Assembly (NCBI GenBank): GCA_903822185.1
Contig: CAIJOA010000004.1
Location: 1 to 64,000 of the forward strand
From: an uncultured Rhodospirillales bacterium
GTDB taxonomy: Bacteria; Pseudomonadota; Alphaproteobacteria; ATCC43930; CGMCC-115725
Reading direction: 5' to 3'
DNA: 64,000 bases
Below are positions 53,639-61,936 of the stretch, in pieces (the first letter of the stretch is position 1; each line of letters begins with the position of its first letter). Below the pieces are notes generated by a model, which did not search any database, was not told where the DNA came from, and was given only the letters and a program-made list of their open reading frames with translations. The position numbers and the translations under genes were made by a program.

Positions 53639-53866
53639 ACGAATCTTTTTCTGTTCGGCTTTATCAACTTTTAAACGGTCACTCAAGCGCATGGATACTT
53701 ACCAAGATACAGATTTGCGTTGAGATTATAGTTGGTCGAGTTGTGTAGAAAATATTGCAAACGTCAATTAACTCTAATAACAGTTGGAATGCTAAGCTTT
53801 CAAAATTGATATAAAGCACTCGCTGAAAAATGTGACGAAGAAGTAGGTGTTATGGGAGGGGATGGA

Positions 53867-54919
53867 GTGGTAAAGCCGAAACCAATTTATGTTTTGCTCT
53901 GCGGATTCGTGGTCATATTGTTGGCCATCGCCACTTCTGCCCATGCGCAGGACGCCGTCGAGAAATTCTACAAAGGCCGTGACCTCAAGCTCTCGATCGG
54001 CTCGACGCCGGGCGGCGGCTATGACGGGTATGGGCGGCTTGTCGCGCGCTATATGACGAAATACATCCCCGGCAATCCGAATATCGTGCCGGTGAATATG
54101 GCCGGGGCGGGCAGCAATCGGTTGGCGACTTATATCTATTCGGTCGCGCCGAAGGATGGGACCGAGTTTGCGATCGTCTTTCCCGGCGCCATTCTCGATC
54201 CGCTGATCGGGACCGAGCATCTCCAGCACGATCCCAGCAAGCTGATCTATATGGGTAGCGCGAATGTCGAGGTGTTCACCTGCTTCGTGCGCTCGGACGC
54301 GCCGGTGCAAAGCTATATGGACATCACCAAGACGCAAATCCTCGTCGCCTCGACGGCGGCGGGTGGTTCGACGCGCGATATTCCGGCGCTCGAGAATCAT
54401 CTGCTCGGCACCAAGTTCAAAGTGGTCGCCGGTTATCCCGGCTCGCGCGAGATCAATCTCGCGATCGAGCAGGGCGAGGTGCAGGGTGCCTGCGGCCTCG
54501 GCTGGTCCAGCATCAAGACGCAGAGTTCGGCGCTGCTCAACAGCGGCAAGATCAAGCTCTTGGCGCAGGAAAGCAACAAGGGCGATCCCGAACTCGACGC
54601 TAAGGGCGTGCCGCTGACCTACAGCTTCGCCAAGACCGACGAGGCGCGCGAAATCATGGAACTGGTCTTCAGCCAGGAAATCTTCGGCCGGCCCTTCATT
54701 ATGCCGCCGGGCGTACCCGACGATCGCGTCGCCGCGCTACGAAAGGCCTTCATGGATACGATGAAGGACAAGGACTTCCTCGCCGACGCCAAGACCCAGG
54801 GTCTCGACATCGATCCGATCTCGGGTGAGGAGGTTCAGGCACTAGTGAAGAAGGTCTATGCCTTCCCGAAGGATATCGTCGAGAAGGCGAAGAAGGCGAT
54901 CGTTTATGAAGCGCCTTGA
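53867..54919 (+). CDS. Tripartite tricarboxylate transporter substrate-binding protein (TctC/Bug family)
   Basis: 350 residues from the GTG at 53867, which has GGAGGG 6 bases upstream; the ATG at 53852 has a weaker site. Signal peptide YVLLCGFVVILLAIATSAHA with cleavage after AHA. The Bug pattern is seen in LKLSIGSTPGGGYDGYGRLV, PGNPNIVPVNMAGAGS and DPSKLIYMGSANVEVFTCFV. No TctA/TctB is adjacent; the fused permease is at the other end of the window. The 228 bases before it are AT-rich, show no gene and probably hold its promoter. Confidence 0.9.
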   Translation: MVKPKPIYVLLCGFVVILLAIATSAHAQDAVEKFYKGRDLKLSIGSTPGGGYDGYGRLVARYMTKYIPGNPNIVPVNMAGAGSNRLATYIYSVAPKDGTEFAIVFPGAILDPLIGTEHLQHDPSKLIYMGSANVEVFTCFVRSDAPVQSYMDITKTQILVASTAAGGSTRDIPALENHLLGTKFKVVAGYPGSREINLAIEQGEVQGACGLGWSSIKTQSSALLNSGKIKLLAQESNKGDPELDAKGVPLTYSFAKTDEAREIMELVFSQEIFGRPFIMPPGVPDDRVAALRKAFMDTMKDKDFLADAKTQGLDIDPISGEEVQALVKKVYAFPKDIVEKAKKAIVYEAP

Positions 54920-54938
54920 TGGTTGCAGTCTGAGATAA

Positions 54939-55049
54939 CCCCCTCACCCCAACCCTCTCCCCCAAGGGGGCGAGGGAGTATCCGCATCGTACCCCTCGCC
55001 CCTTTAAGGGGAGAGGGAGGGGCCCGCGTGAGCGGGAGGGTGAGGGGGA
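54939..55049. repeat. Palindromic intergenic repeat, family D
   Basis: Two hairpins in series: CCCCCTCACCCCAACCCTCTC / ...GGGCGAGGGAG and CCCCTCGCCCC ... GGGGAGAGGGAGGGGCCCGCG, then GAGGGTGAGGGGG. With the family C copy at 55103 it fills most of the 354-base gap before the MFS gene; no gene is visible there. Confidence 0.85.
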
Positions 55050-55102
55050 TTTCTCAGCAAAGAAAATCGTTACGAGGGCCAAAGCGGCGCGCAGGAACAG
55101 CA

Positions 55103-55199
55103 CGAGCCCTTCGACAAGCTCAGGGTGAGGTGAGATTTTGCGTTGCACTGAGGATGCAGAATTCCGAGTCTCCTCACCCTGAGCCTGTCGAAGGGCTCG
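55103..55199. repeat. Palindromic intergenic repeat, family C
   Basis: Arms CGAGCCCTTCGACAAGCTCA and TGAGCCTGTCGAAGGGCTCG, one mismatch, with a spacer related to the copy at 29333. Confidence 0.9.
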
Positions 55200-55273
55200 G
55201 ATCGCTCATGCCAGCTATCTCCCGCCGTCCCGGTTATTGACGCTGAGCCCCCGCCGGGCGCACCATCGCCGCC

Positions 55274-56470
55274 ATGATTTCCCGTGATACCCGCGTCAAT
55301 ATTCTGATCGGCAATGGGCATTTTCTGTCCCATTTCTATCAGCTCAGCCTGCCGCCGCTGTTCCTGATCTGGCAGAAGGAATTCGACGTCACCTATGCGC
55401 AGCTCGGCCTCGCGCCGGTGGTGATGGCGATCATGGCGGCGCTGATGCAGACGCCCTATGGCTTCCTGGTCGATCGCTTCGGCGCGCGCCGGTTTCTGAT
55501 CATCAATACGATGGTGATGTCGCTGGCCATCGCGGCGATGGCCTTTGCCACCAGCTTCTGGCAGATCGTCGCGCTGGCCGCCGTGTCGGGCATGGCCAAC
55601 GCGGTTTATCACCCGGCGGATTACAGCATCCTCGCCGCCTCGATCCATCACGACAAGATGGGCCGCGCCTTCGCCATCCATACCTTCACCGGGAATATCG
55701 GCTTCGCCCTGGCGCCGCCGGTGGTCGCGGTGATGGCGGCGTTCTTCGGCTGGCGCGAGGCGCTGCTGATCCTCGGCCTCGTCGGTGTGCCGGTGGCGCT
55801 CGCGATCCTCTGGCAAAGCGGCATCCTTCAGGAACAGGCGCATGCCGACAGGAAGCGCAGCACCATGACCGCGCGCGACTTGCTGCTCGATCGCACGCTG
55901 CTGTTGTTCTTCGGTTTTTATCTGTTGGGCTCGATGGCGGGCAGCGGCGTGCAGGCATGGCTCATCACCGTCCTGCATTACAAAGGCATCGAGGTCGCGC
56001 TCGCCTCGGCGGCGCTGACGGCTTACATGGTCGGAACCAGCGCCGGCGTGCTGATCGGCGGCTGGATCGTCGATCGTTTGAAGGCTTATGTCGGCATCAT
56101 GGTCGCGGGCCTCACCGGCCTGTCATCGGTGCTGGTGTTTCTCGTGGGCGTGCTGCCGGTGACGGCTCTGGTCGCCATCGTCGCGATGTTCGTCGCCGGC
56201 GCGGCGCTGGGCGGCAGCCGCACGCCGCGCGACATCATGCTGAAAGACGCCGCACCGCCGGGCGAAATCGGCAAGGTGTTCGGCTTCGTCAGCTCGGGCG
56301 CGCCGCTGGGCAGCGCCTTAACGCCGGTGCCGCTGGGCTATCTCATCGATCACGGCTTTACCGACTGGGTGCTGGTGATCACCGCGGTGATTCTCATTGC
56401 GAGCATTCTGTGCATGGGGACGGCGCGGGCTTCGGCCAAGAGTGACGCGGCGGTTGCCGCAGCGGAATAA
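55274..56470 (+). CDS. MFS transporter
   Basis: 398 residues, 12 membrane segments. Motif A-like YGFLVDRFGARRFL (about 64-77) and a second-half copy GGWIVDRLKAYVGI (about 257-270). NGHFLSHFYQLSLPPLFLIW near residue 14 and a long hydrophobic pattern resemble the FSR/OFA-like porters. The upstream RBS is weak. Substrate unknown. Confidence 0.87.
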   Translation: MISRDTRVNILIGNGHFLSHFYQLSLPPLFLIWQKEFDVTYAQLGLAPVVMAIMAALMQTPYGFLVDRFGARRFLIINTMVMSLAIAAMAFATSFWQIVALAAVSGMANAVYHPADYSILAASIHHDKMGRAFAIHTFTGNIGFALAPPVVAVMAAFFGWREALLILGLVGVPVALAILWQSGILQEQAHADRKRSTMTARDLLLDRTLLLFFGFYLLGSMAGSGVQAWLITVLHYKGIEVALASAALTAYMVGTSAGVLIGGWIVDRLKAYVGIMVAGLTGLSSVLVFLVGVLPVTALVAIVAMFVAGAALGGSRTPRDIMLKDAAPPGEIGKVFGFVSSGAPLGSALTPVPLGYLIDHGFTDWVLVITAVILIASILCMGTARASAKSDAAVAAAE

Positions 56471-56478
56471 CGCCTTTA

Positions 56479-56557
56479 CGTCATTGCGAGCGCAGCGAAG
56501 CAATCCAGTGCGCGGAAAGACTGGATTGCTTCGTCGCTGACGCTTCTCGCAATGACG
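56479..56557. repeat. Palindromic intergenic repeat, family A
   Basis: CGTCATTGCGAGCGCAGCGA ... TCCAGT / ACTGGATTGC ... CGCAATGACG between two convergent genes. Confidence 0.9.
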
Positions 56558-56563
56558 CGGAAA

Positions 56564-57529
56564 TTATTGGACGAGAACGAGCTTCCCGAAATGCCGATTG
56601 GCGCGCATCATCGCCTGCGCCGCTTCGGCATCATCGAGCTTGAAGATTTGGTCGATCGGCAGGGCCAGCTTTCCGGCCGTCACCGCGTCCCATAAATCCT
56701 CGCGCATCACCTCGACCTCGCGGCGCAACTCGGCGAGTGAGCGGGTGCGATGGGTGACGCCGATATAGCTGATGCGGTTTTGCGCGTGGATGTTGAAGTC
56801 GAACTCGCCGCGTCCACCGCCCAGGCGGCCGACATTGACGATGCGGCCCAGCACCGCCGTCGCCTTCATGTTCTGATTGACGGTCGGGCCGGACACCATG
56901 TCGATGATGACGTTGACGCCCTTGCCGTCGGTTGCTTTCAGAACATCCTCGGACCAATCGGGCTTCTTCGGATCGATGGCGATGTCCGCACCGAATTCCT
57001 TGAGCCGCGCGCGCCGCGCCTCGTTGGTCGAGGTGCCGAAGACCAACCGCGCGCCTTTCAGCTTGGCGATCTGCATCCCCATGAGGCCGACGCCCGAGCT
57101 TGCGCCCTGGATCAGGATCGTCTCGCCCGGCTGCAGCCTGCCGTTGGTGATGATCGCGTCGTGCATGGTGCCGAGCGAGGTCGGTATGGTCGCCGCCTGT
57201 TCCCAGCTCATGTTGTTGGCGGGGATGTGCGTCGTGCGGCCCCAGTCGGACACCGCATATTCGGCATAACCGCCCGCGCCGGTGCAGGCAACGCGATCGC
57301 CCGGCTTGAAGCCTTTCACCTCGGCGCCGCATTCGACCACTTCGCCCGACCATTCGAGGCCGGGGATGACGCCTTCCTTATGGCTGTGGCCCGAACCGTA
57401 GGAGCCGGGCAGGTCGGCGCGGTTGAGTCCGGTTGCGTGGACTTTGACCAGGACCTCGCTGGGTTTCGGCTTCGGCTGCGGGACGTCGCGAATTTCGAGG
57501 GTGCTGGCGCCGACGACGGCTGCTTTCAT
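56564..57529 (-). CDS. NADPH:quinone oxidoreductase, MDR superfamily
   Basis: 321 residues. GroES-like PSEVLVKVHATGLNRADLPG (about 23-42) and Rossmann ILIQGASSGVGLMGMQIAKL (about 138-157) mark the quinone oxidoreductase/PIG3 group. A strong GGGAGGA site precedes the ATG. It is divergent from the LigA gene, with an 84-base shared region, so regulation could be joint. Third MDR protein of this type in the window. Confidence 0.91.
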   Translation of the reverse strand: MKAAVVGASTLEIRDVPQPKPKPSEVLVKVHATGLNRADLPGSYGSGHSHKEGVIPGLEWSGEVVECGAEVKGFKPGDRVACTGAGGYAEYAVSDWGRTTHIPANNMSWEQAATIPTSLGTMHDAIITNGRLQPGETILIQGASSGVGLMGMQIAKLKGARLVFGTSTNEARRARLKEFGADIAIDPKKPDWSEDVLKATDGKGVNVIIDMVSGPTVNQNMKATAVLGRIVNVGRLGGGRGEFDFNIHAQNRISYIGVTHRTRSLAELRREVEVMREDLWDAVTAGKLALPIDQIFKLDDAEAAQAMMRANRHFGKLVLVQ

Positions 57530-57613
57530 GAAGTCCTCCCGGAGTTATTATCATCACCGCTACCACAATCATCGGACTCGCGGTAGCGGCCTTCCACGGT
57601 GTAGAACGACGCC

Positions 57614-57880
57614 ATGACCGATTACTGGCTAAGCAAACTTTTCTTCGACCTTCAGGCTCCCGCTGCCGGCGCCGAATATCGCGCCGAGCGTGCCAAGGTT
57701 CTTGCCCGCTATACGCTGGCGCCCGAGGTATTGAAGGCGATTGCCGATGACGATGTCGGCTTCCTCGCGCAACGGGTGAATCCCTATCTGCTGCGGTATT
57801 ATTTCGGCGTCGCCGGCATGACCGATGATGTCTTCCGCGCGAAGCTCAAGGAATCGGGTTCGGAGATGGTCGATGGCTGA
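57614..57880 (+). CDS. LigA-like alpha subunit of an extradiol dioxygenase
   Basis: 88 residues, the size of a LigA-type helical subunit. YWLSKLFFDLQ at the start, then ERAKVLARYTLAPEVLKAIA and NPYLLRYYFGVAGM match the LigA pattern of protocatechuate 4,5-dioxygenase. Its stop overlaps the start of the LigB gene by 8 bases (57873-57880), which fits a stoichiometric heterodimer. The RBS is weak. Confidence 0.87.
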   Translation: MTDYWLSKLFFDLQAPAAGAEYRAERAKVLARYTLAPEVLKAIADDDVGFLAQRVNPYLLRYYFGVAGMTDDVFRAKLKESGSEMVDG

Positions 57881-58700
57881 ATTCGTTGGTTCTTTCGCGG
57901 CGAGCCATGCGCCGCTGATCGCACGCGATTGGGACAAGCTGCCCGAGGCGCGGCGTCAGGAAATCACCGCCGCCTTTCAGGAACTGGGCAAGCGCGTTAC
58001 GGCGGCAGAGCCCGATGTGCTGATCGTGCTGTCGCCCGACCATTGGGTGAATTTCTTTTTGAACAATCTGCCCAGCGTCTGCATCGGCGTCGGCGAGACC
58101 CATGGCGGTCCGCCCGAACCTTTCATGAAATCCTTCACCCCCAGCCCGATCCCGGGTCATGCTGCGTTGGGGGCGCACATCGCGAAGACCGCGCTCGGCA
58201 ATGATTTCGAGCCGTCTATCTCGCATCAGATGACGCTCGATCACGGTTTCTGCATCCCGATGTGGCGGATGGAGTTGGCGAAAATTCCGCTGATCGTGCC
58301 GATCGTCATCAACGACATCGAGCCGCCGATGCTCAGCATGAGCCGCTGCATCGCCTGGGGAAAATTATTGGCCAAGGCGATCGCATCGTTCCCCGATAAG
58401 AACCTTCGTGTTGGCGTTCTGGCGACCGGCGGGCTCAGCCATTCGATCGGCGCGCCGGACATGGGCCGCATCGACGAGCCGTTCGATCGCGAATGTATCC
58501 GCCTGTTCGAGAAAGGCCCGGAAGGTGCGCTGGTCGATTTTCTCGAGGCCCATACCGAAGCCGCCGGTAACGGCGCGCATGAAGTGCGTAACTGGGTGAT
58601 CGCCCATGCGGCGGCCGGCGGGCGCGGTTTCGATCTGATCGATTATCGCGTGACGCCCGAGGTTTATGTCGGGTGCGGCTGGGCCTCTTGGCGCGGTTGA
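57873..58700 (+). CDS. LigB-like class III extradiol dioxygenase beta subunit
   Basis: 275 residues from the ATG at 57873 inside the LigA end. Metal and catalytic residues: His12 (AASHAP), His57 (SPDHWVNFF), His124 (LDHGFCIPM), His190 (GGLSHS) and acidic Glu202 (IDEPFDRE). With LigA at 57614 it should open a catecholic ring next to a hydroxyl (protocatechuate 4,5-, gallate or similar). This one keeps the Asp-His ligand pair that the protein at 3881 lacks. The substrate cannot be read. Confidence 0.9.
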   Translation: MAEFVGSFAASHAPLIARDWDKLPEARRQEITAAFQELGKRVTAAEPDVLIVLSPDHWVNFFLNNLPSVCIGVGETHGGPPEPFMKSFTPSPIPGHAALGAHIAKTALGNDFEPSISHQMTLDHGFCIPMWRMELAKIPLIVPIVINDIEPPMLSMSRCIAWGKLLAKAIASFPDKNLRVGVLATGGLSHSIGAPDMGRIDEPFDRECIRLFEKGPEGALVDFLEAHTEAAGNGAHEVRNWVIAHAAAGGRGFDLIDYRVTPEVYVGCGWASWRG

Positions 58701-58710
58701 ACGGGCGGGG

Positions 58711-60243
58711 TTAAGCCGCCTGCTTCGGTTCCGGCGATCGTCCACGCGACGGTCCCAATCCTTTTGGCAGGAAGAATCCTGCGACCAGGATCACCACGAC
58801 CAGAATGCCGGACACGATATAGACGTTGTGTACCGCATCGGCGACTGCGTTCATGACGGGGCCGATCTCGGTTGGTGACAGTTTATGGCGCAGATCAGGG
58901 TCCATCATGCGATTGACCGCATCGCCGCCGAGCATCCCCGCCAAGCTGAAATTGACCACGCCGCCATAAAGCGCTGCGCCGACCGTCTGTCCCAACATGC
59001 GGGTGAAGGCGATCATCGAGGTCGCGCTGCCGCGCTGACTCCAATCGACGCCGCTTTGCGCCGCGACCATGTAAGTGTTCTGGTTGAGTCCCATGCCGAT
59101 GCCGACGAGGCCGGTGCCGGTCGCAGCCCAGATCGGTCCGCGTTCGGGATCGAGCGCGATCAGCATCGCCGTGCCGCAGACGAGGAACACCCCGCCGATG
59201 CAGACGGCGGCGCGATAAGAACTGCGCAGCATAATACGCCCGCCCGACCACGAGCCACCGATCCAGGTGACCGAGCTGATGGCGAGGGCATAGCCGGCGA
59301 CGATCGGGCTATAGCCCATCACGCCCTGAATATACGCGGGGAGGAAGGACGAGCTGGCCATGACGACGCAGCCGATGCCGAAACAACCGATATTGCCGCA
59401 CAAGAGAACACGGTTGCGCAGCAGGTCGATCGGCAGGATCGGCTCGGCGGCGCGGCGTTCGTGGATGACGAAGAGAATGATCGTCGCGATCGAGATGCCC
59501 AGCAGGATGAGGAAGTTCTGTAGTCCGAGCGTGCTCGCCTGGATGAAGGTGTACATCAACAGGCCGATACCGACCGCCATGACGAGCGCGCCGAGATAAT
59601 CGATCTGATGTTGGCGCGGCTGGATGTTCTCGTGCAGTGCGAAGGCAAGGATGATGAAGCCCAGGACGCCGATCGGCACGCTGATCCAGAAGATCCAGGG
59701 CCAGCCGGCATGGGCGATGACGAAAGCGCCTAGCACCGGGCCAATGAGGGCGGCGATGCCCCAAATGCTCGAGAAGAACCCGGCCATCTTGGCGCGCTGC
59801 GCCGGCGGATAGATATCGCCGATCAATGTCTGGTTGATCGGCTGCACCGCTCCGGCGCCGATGCCCTGAATGACGCGGAAGATCACAAGGACAAACATAT
59901 TGTGCGCGAAGCCGCACAGCACCGAACCGAGAATGAAAAGCGTGAGGCCGAAAAACAGCACGCGCTTGCGGCCGAACAGATCGGCCAGCCGGCCATAGAT
60001 CGGAATGGTGACGCCCTGGGCGAGGAAATAGGCGCTGAAGACCCAGCTATAAAGCTCGAACCCACCCAGTTGGCTGACGATGGTCGGCATCGCCGTCGCG
60101 ACGACAGTGCCTTCCATACCGCTCATGAAGATCAGCACGACGCAGGCGCTGAGAATCCACAACCGTCCCGCCGGCGTGACGGCAAGCGCGCTTTCGTGGC
60201 CGGTCGCTGGGGGTACTGGTTTTCGTTGAGCGGCGCCGTTCAA
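58711..60243 (-). CDS. MFS transporter, DHA2 (EmrB/QacA) type
   Basis: 510 residues with 14 hydrophobic segments. MEGTVVATAMPTIVSQLGGF (about 43-62), motif A YGRLADLFGRKRVLFFG (about 83-99) and VIQGIGAGAVQPINQTLIGD (about 128-147) are typical. The start is a TTG at 60243 that overlaps the stop of the SDR gene (TTGA). It probably exports drugs or organic acids and is co-transcribed with the SDR and cold-shock-like genes. Confidence 0.88.
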   Translation of the reverse strand: MNGAAQRKPVPPATGHESALAVTPAGRLWILSACVVLIFMSGMEGTVVATAMPTIVSQLGGFELYSWVFSAYFLAQGVTIPIYGRLADLFGRKRVLFFGLTLFILGSVLCGFAHNMFVLVIFRVIQGIGAGAVQPINQTLIGDIYPPAQRAKMAGFFSSIWGIAALIGPVLGAFVIAHAGWPWIFWISVPIGVLGFIILAFALHENIQPRQHQIDYLGALVMAVGIGLLMYTFIQASTLGLQNFLILLGISIATIILFVIHERRAAEPILPIDLLRNRVLLCGNIGCFGIGCVVMASSSFLPAYIQGVMGYSPIVAGYALAISSVTWIGGSWSGGRIMLRSSYRAAVCIGGVFLVCGTAMLIALDPERGPIWAATGTGLVGIGMGLNQNTYMVAAQSGVDWSQRGSATSMIAFTRMLGQTVGAALYGGVVNFSLAGMLGGDAVNRMMDPDLRHKLSPTEIGPVMNAVADAVHNVYIVSGILVVVILVAGFFLPKGLGPSRGRSPEPKQAA

Positions 60244-60932
60244 TAGGATTCAACCCAGGGCCGGATTTCCATCTCGGCGGTCCAGGCGCTGCGCTGCTGG
60301 CGGTGTATATGCAGATAGGATTGTGCGATCGCGTCGGGTTCCAGCAGCCCATCGGGACCGCGTTGATTGCCGCGCGCATCATTGGGCTGGCGGATGCCGC
60401 CATCGATGACGAAATGCGCGACGTGGATATTCTGCGGCGCCAACTCGCGCGCCATGCTTTGCGCGAGGCCGCGCAGGCCGAACTTGCCCATCGCGAAGGA
60501 GGACGACTTGGCGAAGCCTTTGACGCTGGCCGACGCGCCGGTGAAAAGGATCGTGCCGTGCCCGGCTTTGAGCATCGACCGCGCCGCCTGCTGCCCGACG
60601 AGAAAGCCGCCGAAGCAGGTGACGGTAATCGCTTTCATCACTTCGGCAGGATCGAGATCGGCGATGCCGCCGCGCGCGCGATAGCTGGGATTATAGACGA
60701 CAAGGTCGGGAGGGCCGATTTCGTCGCTGACCGATTGGAACAGCGTCGCGACTTCTTCGGCAATGCTCGCATCGCAGCTATAGCTATTGGCGTCGGTTTC
60801 GCTGACCAGCGCCGCGATATTTTCCGGCCGCCGCGACGCCAGGGCGATGCGCATGCCTTCTTTATGAAAGAGCCGTGCGAGAGAGGCACTGAGGCCGCCG
60901 CCGGTACCGACGATGAGCGCGGTCTCGGCCAT
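60240..60932 (-). CDS. SDR family oxidoreductase with Phe at the catalytic Tyr position
   Basis: 230 residues. The N-terminal motif LIVGTGGGLSASLARLF (about 6-22) is a diverged Rossmann motif. TILFTGASASVKGFAKSSSF and FAMGKFGLRGLAQSMAREL (about 145-163) show FxxxK where YxxxK is usual. It follows the cold-shock-like gene after 5 bases and overlaps the MFS gene start. Substrate unknown. Confidence 0.87.
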   Translation of the reverse strand: MAETALIVGTGGGLSASLARLFHKEGMRIALASRRPENIAALVSETDANSYSCDASIAEEVATLFQSVSDEIGPPDLVVYNPSYRARGGIADLDPAEVMKAITVTCFGGFLVGQQAARSMLKAGHGTILFTGASASVKGFAKSSSFAMGKFGLRGLAQSMARELAPQNIHVAHFVIDGGIRQPNDARGNQRGPDGLLEPDAIAQSYLHIHRQQRSAWTAEMEIRPWVESY

Positions 60933-60937
60933 GACGG

Positions 60938-61708
60938 CTACTGACGAACGCGCGTCGGCATCACCAGTTCCGCCGCATCGCGCGCCGCGGAACGGCTATG
61001 GCCTTGCTTCAATTCGACGACGACCTGTTTGGCGTGACGGTCGCGCACCATGCCGCCCATCAGCGGCGATGCCGCGGGCGCATTGGTCAGGCGCAAGGCG
61101 GTAATCTTGGTCGCTTCGCCGGACCCATCGAGCATCGCTTCGATTTCCTGGCCTTTGAACAGCCGCGAAATACCAAAACCGCCGAGCGTCTCGGCTTCGA
61201 CGGGAATGTCGTTGCTCAACCCCTGGAGTCGCAGCGTGCCGCGTCCGGTCCGTGTATCGAACCACTGCACGACGCCATGGACGAAATTGCCTTGAGCCGG
61301 GGTCGAGAAAAGTTCAGCGGCTGTGATCGGCGCAACGTGAATGACTTCGGCGCGCCGTATCAAGGTCGGTAGCACCGGCTTCACTTCGACGACGACTTCT
61401 TCGGCGATGGGTTCCGCAATGGGCGATGCCGTTATCGTTACGGCCTCGTCGGACTCGCTCGCTTCGGATTCGATCGGCTGCGCAACGCGTTTAAGGCGCG
61501 TGCGGCGGGGCTTTTCGGCCGGCGTCCTATCATCGGCCACATCTTTGACGCGCCGTGCGATCTTGCGCACGGATTCAACGTCGATCTTGCCGAGATTGGC
61601 AAGCGCGCGTTCGACATGTTCGAAAAGGCCGGGGATTTCTTCAATCGACGTACGGCGGTTCGCAAGGAGCTTCGCAACGACCTGCGCAGCTTCGAACTTT
61701 TTTGACAT
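60938..61708 (-). CDS. Protein with a cold-shock-domain-like C-terminus and MucR-like N-terminus
   Basis: 256 residues from the ATG at 61708 (a GTG at 61720 is possible). The N-terminus (AAQVVAKLLANRRTSIEEIP) recalls the helical start of Ros/MucR proteins. A long Glu/Pro/Ala-rich linker (about 70-120) is followed by HGVVQWFDTRTGRGTLRLQG (about 142-161) and LFKGQEIEAMLDGSGEATKI, the five-stranded cold-shock-type fold pattern. The aromatic pattern is weaker than in CspA. Probably binds nucleic acid. First gene of a run with the SDR and MFS genes. Confidence 0.72.
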   Translation of the reverse strand: MSKKFEAAQVVAKLLANRRTSIEEIPGLFEHVERALANLGKIDVESVRKIARRVKDVADDRTPAEKPRRTRLKRVAQPIESEASESDEAVTITASPIAEPIAEEVVVEVKPVLPTLIRRAEVIHVAPITAAELFSTPAQGNFVHGVVQWFDTRTGRGTLRLQGLSNDIPVEAETLGGFGISRLFKGQEIEAMLDGSGEATKITALRLTNAPAASPLMGGMVRDRHAKQVVVELKQGHSRSAARDAAELVMPTRVRQ

Positions 61709-61936
61709 TTTGAGAGTCACTACTGTTGCCCGAGGGAAAACTCATATCAGGTTCCGGCGCTTTGGCAAGGGCATCGCAATTGACCCTGGTCGGGGTGGGC
61801 GATAGTTTTGCGGGTGCGCTGACGTTTCGTCTGATGGCGATCCAATGAACATGTCGTCTTTCTATGGCTTATTTGGGGCGTAAGCCCCGCGTTGCGATCT
61901 TCGCGGCGTGAATCTTTTGCATTGCGGGAGAATAGA

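Noticed and set aside
52083-53866. Integrative element with attachment sites at tRNA-Leu
   Set aside because: No integrase and no direct repeat of the tRNA 3' end could be seen downstream, so only foreign composition is claimed.
61875-61888. GGGGCGTAAGCCCC hairpin as a terminator
   Set aside because: The stem is five pairs with no T run and lies just before a start codon region, so a terminator role is not supported.
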